DNA from: Sphingomonas sp. Leaf407
GTDB lineage: Bacteria; Pseudomonadota; Alphaproteobacteria; Sphingomonadales; Sphingomonadaceae
DNA length: 64,000 nucleotides
Reading direction: 5' to 3'
Assembly (NCBI RefSeq): GCF_001425385.1
Contig: NZ_LMQO01000003.1
Location: 496,001-560,000, forward strand
In this document: one piece after another, positions 58,883-64,000 of the stretch
How the letters are laid out: each line of letters opens with the position of its first letter
Position numbering within the stretch: the first letter of the stretch is position 1
The notes under the pieces: generated by a model
Seen by the model: the letters and a program-made list of their open reading frames with translations, nothing else
What the model was told of the DNA's origin: nothing
Database searches by the model: none
Made by a program: the position numbers and the translations under genes

Positions 58883-59575
58883 ATGGCTTATGCTGACCAG
58901 AGAGCAGGTAATGGCCGGATTGTCGCGCTCGTTCTCGTGGGGATTCTCCACGTATTGATCGGGTATGCGTTCATCTCCGGTCTTGCCTATAAATATGTGA
59001 AGAAGGCGGTCGAGGATACCGAGACGTTCGACGTCGTCGAGCCGCCGCCCCCGCCGGAGGAAGTTCCTCCGCCCCCGCCACCGCCCGATCAGCCGCAGCC
59101 GCAGTCGCCGCCGCCGGTCGTCACGCCTCCGCCGATCGTGCGGACCCAGGCGCCGCCGCCCGTCGTGGTGCAGTCGGTAACGACGCCGCCGCCAACCTAT
59201 GCGCCGATTCCGACCGCGGGCCCGCCCGCGCCGCCGGCACCGGTCGCTCCGCCCGCGCCTCCCGCGCCGGTGGTCAGCAAGGCCGCGGGTGCCAAGGGCG
59301 ATCCGTCGCAATGGATCACGCAGGACGATTACCCGGCTTCCGCGCTGAACAGCGGGGACGAAGGTGTCAGCGCGATCTCGTGGGACATCAACGCTCAGGG
59401 TCGTGTCGAAAATTGTCGCGTGACCTCGTCGAGCGGCTCGGCGGCACTGGACCGGGCAGCATGCGCCGCTCTTCAGCGTCGCGCCCGCTACACGCCGGCG
59501 CTCGACCAGTCGGGCAACCCGATCCGGTCGAGTTCGTCGCGCCGCGTCCGCTGGCAGTTGCCCGCCGACCGGTAA
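58883..59575 (+). CDS. tonB: energy transducer TonB
   Basis: 230 residues. One membrane anchor (about 13-34; His24 in the helix fits the TonB HxxxxS-type pattern) is followed by a long Pro/Val/Ala-rich periplasmic rod (about 50-135) with runs of five and seven prolines. The C-terminal TonB domain holds DYPASALNSGDEG and SWDINAQGRVENCRV. It powers outer-membrane TonB-dependent transporters. First gene of the tonB-exbB-exbD-exbD cluster. The polyproline runs should need EF-P. Confidence 0.93.
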   Translation: MAYADQRAGNGRIVALVLVGILHVLIGYAFISGLAYKYVKKAVEDTETFDVVEPPPPPEEVPPPPPPPDQPQPQSPPPVVTPPPIVRTQAPPPVVVQSVTTPPPTYAPIPTAGPPAPPAPVAPPAPPAPVVSKAAGAKGDPSQWITQDDYPASALNSGDEGVSAISWDINAQGRVENCRVTSSSGSAALDRAACAALQRRARYTPALDQSGNPIRSSSSRRVRWQLPADR

Positions 59576-59584
59576 GCCGGCGCT

Positions 59585-59607
59585 CCCCATGGCCGCGTGC
59601 CATGGGG
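59585..59607 (+). other. intercistronic hairpin between tonB and exbB
   Basis: CCCCATGGC (59585-59593) pairs with GCCATGGGG (59599-59607). No T tract. It may protect or segment the mRNA, allowing different tonB and exbB levels. Confidence 0.55.
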
Positions 59608-59659
59608 CCGACCGGGTCTCTCTTCACGAAAAACAACTGGCTTTAAGGAAACTCTCCCG

Positions 59660-60457
59660 ATGCTCACCCCCATTCTCGCCGCCGGGGCGCCCGCCGGTCA
59701 GCCGAACTTCGGTTTCTTCGAAGCGCTGCAGCAGGGTGGCGCGATCGCGTTCACCACGCTCGGCATCCTCGTCATCATGTCGGTCGGTTCGTTCTACATC
59801 CTGTTCACCAAGCTGGTCGAACAGCAGAAGATCATGAACCAGGCGAAGCGCGTCCGCGCCAGCTTCTGGCAGTCGAACTCGCTGCGCGAAGGCGCCGCGA
59901 AGCTCGAGAAGAACTCGGCCTATCGCCAGATCGTCGACGACGGCCTTGCCGCCCAGGAACAGCATGGCAAGCTGACCGATCCGGTCGAGGCGCATGACTG
60001 GCTGCACGGTTCGCTGGCGCGTTCGGAAGCGGCGATCAACTCGAAGCTCAACGGCGGCCTCGCCTTCCTCGCGACCGTCGGCGCGACCTCGCCGTTCGTC
60101 GGTCTGTTCGGCACCGTGGTCGGCATCTACCGCGCGCTCGTGAAGATTGGTGCCGCCGGTCAGGCCGCCATCGGCGACGTCGCCGGTCCGGTCGGTGAAG
60201 CGCTCATCATGACCGCCATCGGTCTGGTCGTCGCGGTTCCCGCCGTGCTCGCCTACAACTGGCTGCAGCGCCGTAACAAGGGCATCGCGGAAGACCTGTC
60301 GGCGTTCTCGAACGACGTGCTGGGCTTCCTTGCCTCGAACGGCGCCGTCCGTCCGGCCGCCGCTGCTCGCGGCCCGGTGCCGACCGCCAAGCCGGTCACG
60401 ACCGGTTCGACGACTGCCGGCCAGGCCGGTGGCGTCCCGACCGCGCCGCGCTCGTAA
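59660..60457 (+). CDS. exbB: ExbB/TolQ/MotA-family proton-channel subunit
   Basis: 265 residues with three membrane helices (about 25-48, 133-158, 174-196). GLAFLATVGATSPFVGLFGT and VVGIYRAL are the ExbB signature, with EALIMTAIGLVVAVPAVLAYN in the third helix. An extended Ala/Pro/Thr-rich C-terminus (about 225-265) is unusual and may be disordered. AAGGAA lies nine bases upstream of the ATG. Works with the two ExbD proteins to energise TonB. Confidence 0.94.
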   Translation: MLTPILAAGAPAGQPNFGFFEALQQGGAIAFTTLGILVIMSVGSFYILFTKLVEQQKIMNQAKRVRASFWQSNSLREGAAKLEKNSAYRQIVDDGLAAQEQHGKLTDPVEAHDWLHGSLARSEAAINSKLNGGLAFLATVGATSPFVGLFGTVVGIYRALVKIGAAGQAAIGDVAGPVGEALIMTAIGLVVAVPAVLAYNWLQRRNKGIAEDLSAFSNDVLGFLASNGAVRPAAAARGPVPTAKPVTTGSTTAGQAGGVPTAPRS

Positions 60458-60470
60458 GCCGACGCTGACA

Positions 60471-60500
60471 CCGCCGGGCCGGAATTCTCCGGCCCGGCGG
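60471..60500 (+). other. intercistronic hairpin between exbB and exbD
   Basis: CCGCCGGGCCGG (60471-60482) pairs perfectly with CCGGCCCGGCGG (60489-60500) around AATTCT. Strong stem, only a TT following; more likely an mRNA-stability or attenuation element than a full terminator. Confidence 0.6.
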
Positions 60501-60532
60501 TTCGACTGAGTAAATGTGGATAGGATAGCCTC

Positions 60533-61018
60533 ATGGCGATGAGTGTTGGCGGCGGCGGCGATGAAGCCCCCCTCTCGGACATCAATACCACGCCGCTCGT
60601 GGACGTCATGCTCGTGCTGCTGATCATCTTCCTGATCGCGGTTCCGGTCGTGGTCCAGCAGGTGAGCGGCCTGAAAGTGCCCAAGGTCGTGTTCGAACCG
60701 ACGACGACCAAGCCCGAGAATGTTTCGCTCTCGGTGCAGGGTCTCGACGGTCAGTGCGCGGTGTACTGGGGTCTGACCCGTGTCGACGCGGGTGAGTTGC
60801 AGAAGCGTGCGGTCGACAAGCTGAAGTTCGAGATCGAGCGGCAGGGCGGCGTCGGCAACCCGAAGCTCGAACTGCCCGAAGTGCATATTCGCGGCGACAT
60901 CAATACGCCGTACCGTTGCATCGGCGGCACCATCTATACGATGCAGTCGGCCGGGTTCACCAAGGTCGGGTTCATTTCCGAACCGGACCCCAATACCACC
61001 CCTCGCGCGCGTCAATAG
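60533..61018 (+). CDS. exbD: ExbD/TolR-family biopolymer transport protein (first copy)
   Basis: 161 residues. The single membrane helix contains the proton-carrying Asp in DINTTPLVDVMLVLLIIFLI (about 16-35). The periplasmic domain is larger than in the second copy and has extra Cys residues (QCAVYWGL, YRCIGGT) that might form a disulfide. Partner of ExbB and TonB. Confidence 0.93.
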   Translation: MAMSVGGGGDEAPLSDINTTPLVDVMLVLLIIFLIAVPVVVQQVSGLKVPKVVFEPTTTKPENVSLSVQGLDGQCAVYWGLTRVDAGELQKRAVDKLKFEIERQGGVGNPKLELPEVHIRGDINTPYRCIGGTIYTMQSAGFTKVGFISEPDPNTTPRARQ

Positions 61019-61030
61019 GAGTAGCCTGAC

Positions 61031-61459
61031 ATGGCAATGAGTGCTGGCGGTCGCGCAGACGACGAACCGATGATGGACATGAACACGACGCCGTTGATCG
61101 ACGTGCTGCTCGTGCTGCTCATCATGTTCATCATCACCATCCCGATCCAGAGCCACGCAGTTAAGGTTGATCTGCCGCAGCCGGATACCCGGCAGCAGCA
61201 GAACATCGATCCGCAAAAGAACAAGATCACGATCAACGCGCAAGGCGCGGTGGCGTGGAACGGGACGCCGGTCGACGAGGTCACGCTGACCCAGTATCTT
61301 GACCAGACGGTGGCGATGGACCCGCAGCCCGAACTTCACTTCCAGCCGGACGCTACCGCGCGGTACGAAGTGGTCGACGGCGTGATGGCGATCATCAAGC
61401 GGTCGAACGTGACGAAGCTCGGCTTCGTCGGCAACGAACAGTATCGCAATGATTTCTGA
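61031..61459 (+). CDS. exbD: ExbD/TolR-family biopolymer transport protein (second copy)
   Basis: 142 residues. MDMNTTPLIDVLLVLLIMFI (about 15-34) is the ExbD helix with its conserved Asp. HAVKVDLPQPDTRQQQNID and KITINAQGAVAWNGTPVDEV form the periplasmic domain. Two different ExbD proteins per cluster is common in sphingomonads and xanthomonads and allows mixed stoichiometry. Starts 12 bases after the first copy. Followed by a terminator. Confidence 0.93.
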   Translation: MAMSAGGRADDEPMMDMNTTPLIDVLLVLLIMFIITIPIQSHAVKVDLPQPDTRQQQNIDPQKNKITINAQGAVAWNGTPVDEVTLTQYLDQTVAMDPQPELHFQPDATARYEVVDGVMAIIKRSNVTKLGFVGNEQYRNDF

Positions 61460-61500
61460 TCGGGTGATCTGATCCTTCCTGCCGCAAGGCGGGTCCCGAG

Positions 61501-61527
61501 GGGGCGGCATTTGCCGCCCCTTTTTTT
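61501..61527 (+). terminator. Rho-independent terminator of the tonB-exb operon
   Basis: GGGGCGGC (61501-61508), loop ATTT, GCCGCCCC (61513-61520), then seven T residues, 41 bases after the second exbD stop. Confidence 0.92.
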
Positions 61528-61617
61528 GTGCCCGATACACCGAAAAGCGCACTTGTCAGCATGTCGCAAAAGTGAAACATTGATGTCATCAAAACGAAAC
61601 AAACAGGAGATGATGAC

Positions 61618-61989
61618 ATGCGACTCGGAACCTTCACCCGCCTTGCCGTGGCGCTGTCGGCGGTTGGCTTCGCTGGCAGCGCGATGGCGCAGGACGCGCA
61701 ATATGTGCATGCGGCGATCGTCGGCGGAAAGCTGGCGCAGGCCGAACGCGATCTGGAGCGCGATACCCGCGCCGGCAGCCGCGAGCCCGAGGTCTTGCTG
61801 AACCTCGCCGCCGTCTATGCGATGACCGACCGTGGCGATCAGGCACGCGGATTGTACCAGCAGGTCCTCAAGCGCGGCGATGCGTCGCTGCTGCTGTCGG
61901 GATCGCGCGTGGCCAGCGCGCATGACGTCGCCCGCAAGGGGCTGAGCCTGCTCGACCGCGACACCGCGATCCAGATGACGTCGCGCTGA
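61618..61989 (+). CDS. exported small TPR-like protein
   Basis: 123 residues. Signal peptide about 1-24 (VGFAGSAMAQ, cleavage after AMA). A short TPR-like pair follows (AAIVGGKLAQAERDLERDTR ... PEVLLNLAAVYAMTDRGDQARGLYQQVL). The leader upstream (61528-61617) is A-rich, with a GAAACATTGATGTCATC-type stretch, and AACAGGAGATG gives a good ribosome binding site. Function unknown; probably periplasmic scaffold. Confidence 0.8.
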   Translation: MRLGTFTRLAVALSAVGFAGSAMAQDAQYVHAAIVGGKLAQAERDLERDTRAGSREPEVLLNLAAVYAMTDRGDQARGLYQQVLKRGDASLLLSGSRVASAHDVARKGLSLLDRDTAIQMTSR

Positions 61990-62121
61990 GCGACACACCG
62001 AGCCCTGCTGCCCATCTTCGGATGCGCGGCAGGATCGGTGTTATTGGGCGATCCTGGCGGCTATGCTGATCGCCCGACGCTTTCGAAACAATAACCGGGG
62101 CGAACGAGCCCGCCGATCCGG

Positions 62122-63345
62122 TCAGGCCGGAACGAGCAGCCCGTGATGCTTTTTTCCGGCGGATACCCGGACCGGCGCCACGACCGCGATCGACTGCCCT
62201 TCGTCGACGATCTTTTCGCCATCGACCCGGGCACCGCCGCCCTTGATGAGCCGCCGTGCCTCACCCTTCGACGTCGCCAGCCCCAGCGCGACCAGTGCAT
62301 CGACGACATTGATCGCGCCAGCGACGGCATGAGTCGGCAGCGCATCGCCCGCTGCCCCTTCCTCGAACGTGCGCCGGGCGGTTTCCGCAGCTTCGGCGGC
62401 AGCATCGGCACCACGGCACATCGCCGTCGCCGCGTCAGCCAGCACTTTCTTCGCCTCGTTGATCTCGGCACCCGGCAGCGATTCCAGCCGTGCGATCTCG
62501 TCGAGCGGCAGGTCGGTGAACAGCCGCAGGAACCGGCCGACATCGCGATCGTCGGTGTTCCGCCAGAACTGCCAATAATCATATGCCGATAGCTGCTCGG
62601 CATTCAGCCACACCGCGCCCGACATGGTCTTGCCCATCTTGCTGCCGTCAGCGGTCGTGATGAGCGGGGTGGTAATGCCATACACCTCGGTCCCGTCCAT
62701 GCGGCGGGTAAGCTCGATGCCGTTGACGATATTGCCCCATTGGTCCGACCCGCCCATTTGCAGGCGACAGCCGGCACGGCGCGACAATTCCATGAAATCA
62801 TACGCCTGGAGGATCATGTAGTTGAATTCGAGGAACGACAGCGACTGTTCGCGGTCGAGCCGAAGCTTGACCGAATCGAAGCTGAGCATCCGGTTGACCG
62901 AGAAATGCTGGCCGACGTCGCGCAGGAACGGGATATATTCGAGCGCGTCGAGCCACTGGGCGTTGTCGAGCATGACCGCATCGGTCGGCCCGTCGCCAAA
63001 GGTCAGGAAGCGTTCGAACACCGTCTTGATCGACGCGACGTTGCTGGCGATCACCTCGTTGGTCAACAGGCGGCGTGCCTCGTCCTTGAAGCTCGGATCG
63101 CCGATCTTGCCGGTGCCGCCGCCCATCAGCACGATCGGCTTGTGGCCCGCTTGTTGCAGTCGGCGCAGCAGCATGATCTGGACGAGGCTGCCGACATGCA
63201 GCGACGGCGCGGTCGGATCGAAACCGATATAGCCCGGCACGATCTGCCGGGTGGCGAGCGCGTCGAGGCCCGCCGCGTCGGTCAACTGATGGATATACCC
63301 GCGCGAGGACAGCAGGCGCAGCAGATCGGAAGCATAGTCGGTCAT
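62122..63345 (-). CDS. tyrS: tyrosyl-tRNA synthetase
   Basis: 407 residues. The HIGH-equivalent PSLHVGSL (about 47-54) and KMSKS-equivalent [11 protein letters not shown] (about 229-239) define class I Tyr[16 protein letters not shown] is the tyrosine pocket. A C-terminal S4 RNA-binding domain ([20 protein letters not shown]) ends the protein. Start at ATG 63345. Divergent from anmK. Confidence 0.97.
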   Translation of the reverse strand: MTDYASDLLRLLSSRGYIHQLTDAAGLDALATRQIVPGYIGFDPTAPSLHVGSLVQIMLLRRLQQAGHKPIVLMGGGTGKIGDPSFKDEARRLLTNEVIASNVASIKTVFERFLTFGDGPTDAVMLDNAQWLDALEYIPFLRDVGQHFSVNRMLSFDSVKLRLDREQSLSFLEFNYMILQAYDFMELSRRAGCRLQMGGSDQWGNIVNGIELTRRMDGTEVYGITTPLITTADGSKMGKTMSGAVWLNAEQLSAYDYWQFWRNTDDRDVGRFLRLFTDLPLDEIARLESLPGAEINEAKKVLADAATAMCRGADAAAEAAETARRTFEEGAAGDALPTHAVAGAINVVDALVALGLATSKGEARRLIKGGGARVDGEKIVDEGQSIAVVAPVRVSAGKKHHGLLVPA

Positions 63346-63426
63346 GATCTGGCGCTGTAGCGCTCCGGCGGGGGGCAAGTCCACGCCTCTCGACTTGCCC
63401 GCCGGGGACGATAGAGTGGCCGGCCA

Positions 63427-64000
63427 ATGTTTGGTTACGAAGGCCGCCCCATGCTCGCGATCGGTTTGATGTCCGGAACCTCGCTCGACGGGATCGATGC
63501 CGCGTTGATCGAAACCGATGGCGAGGACCAGGTCCGCGCGATAGCCTTCGTCGGCCAACCCTATACCGACGACGATCGCGCGACGCTGGCCGCTGGGACC
63601 GAGCTGGCGTTGCTGTTCGACGATCCGGGCGAGCACCCGCTGCTGACCCGGGCCGAACAGTTGCTGACCCGCACCCATGCGGCGGCGGTCGCGGCGTTGC
63701 TTGCGCAAGCCGATGTGGCGGCACGCGCGGTCGAGGTGATCGGTTTTCATGGGCAGACGGTGGCGCACCGTCCCGATCGCGGCTGGACATGGCAGTTGGG
63801 TGACGGCGCCGCGCTGGCGGCGGCGACAGGAATCGATGTGGTGGCCGGTCTGCGCACGGCGGATGTCGCGGCCGGGGGGCAGGGCGCGCCGCTGCTGCCG
63901 ATCTATCATGCCGCACTTGCCGCCGACATGGCGCGGCCGGTGGCGGTGCTGAACCTCGGCGGGGTCGGCAATATCACGTGGATCGGCGCGGACGGCGACC
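63427..64000 (+). CDS. anmK: anhydro-N-acetylmuramic acid kinase (5' part, runs off window)
   Basis: 191 codons are visible before the window ends. [20 protein letters not shown] (from codon 10) is the ATP-binding motif, with [32 protein letters not shown] and [12 protein letters not shown] following. AnmK phosphorylates and opens 1,6-anhydro-MurNAc in peptidoglycan recycling. An internal ATG at 63451 is the alternative start. The gene is truncated by the window, not damaged. Confidence 0.93.
   Translation, partial: MFGYEGRPMLAIGLMSGTSLDGIDAALIETDGEDQVRAIAFVGQPYTDDDRATLAAGTELALLFDDPGEHPLLTRAEQLLTRTHAAAVAALLAQADVAARAVEVIGFHGQTVAHRPDRGWTWQLGDGAALAAATGIDVVAGLRTADVAAGGQGAPLLPIYHAALAADMARPVAVLNLGGVGNITWIGADGD

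Overview
The window looks like chromosomal DNA of a sphingomonad (Alphaproteobacteria, Sphingomonadales; Sphingomonas or a close relative). The basis is uniformly very GC-rich coding sequence, frequent GTG/TTG starts, ATGA-type gene overlaps, and alphaproteobacterial gene neighbourhoods: coaX-rnj-DUF1467, yqeY-dnaG-rpoD opposite carA-carB, and eno-ftsB-pdhA-pdhB with a lipoyl domain fused to PdhB. DUF4170 and DUF1285 proteins, a tonB-exbB-exbD-exbD cluster and CtrA-like and LexA-like motifs fit the same picture. No rRNA, tRNA, CRISPR array, prophage or complete insertion sequence was recognised. The genus call is inference from gene content; no 16S gene is present.

Layout. 0-3.7 kb: a Sel1/SPOR protein is divergent from an overlapping trio of ParA-like ATPase, small ribbon-helix-helix-like protein and TPR-SPOR protein. 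3.7-9.2 kb (minus strand): inactive-type dihydroorotase, pyrB, a cobalamin-binding-type protein, a membrane hydrolase, ruvX and a DUF3089 hydrolase. 9.2-12.4 kb: a REP doublet, coaX, rnj, DUF1467. 12.4-20.6 kb: an accessory-looking stretch with a GNAT gene broken by a stop codon, an orphan ATP-grasp enzyme, a giant two-TM coiled-coil protein with seven 47-residue repeats, an Hpt-like protein lacking its histidine, a GT39-like membrane protein, a CHAP amidase and an unknown protein. 20.6-31.6 kb: rpoD, dnaG, yqeY, carA, a small inserted ORF, carB, greA, a rhomboid protease, DUF4170.

31.7-33.4 kb: a translationally coupled operon of small membrane proteins resembling E. coli YqjD-YqjE-YqjK. 33.4-39.3 kb: eno, a TIKI/ChaN-like protein, a CsaA-like protein, ftsB, pdhA, pdhB. 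39.3-42.6 kb: three Tad-type pilus minor-component genes (minus strand). 42.7-49.6 kb: an NDUFAF6-like protein, an EF-hand protein, a MerR regulator with a palindromic operator, an acyl-CoA dehydrogenase, purC, a DUF4349 lipoprotein, an esterase and a TetR regulator. 49.6-58.7 kb: parC, a GGDEF-EAL protein, a CCA-adding enzyme/NUDIX/DUF1285 overlapping operon, GNAT, folB-SDR and a lipoprotein. 58.9-64 kb: tonB-exbB-exbD-exbD, a TPR protein, tyrS, and the start of anmK running off the end.

Most genes are housekeeping. The points deserving a second look are the ParA/RHH/SPOR module, the TipN-like repeat protein with the neighbouring His-less Hpt protein, and four near-consensus CtrA-type boxes in front of the polarity, envelope and pilus genes. 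A GTTC-N7-GTTC SOS-type box plus hairpin lies ahead of dnaG. EF-hand loops occur inside a TadE-like pseudopilin, and a metal-ligand-less dihydroorotase is coupled to pyrB.
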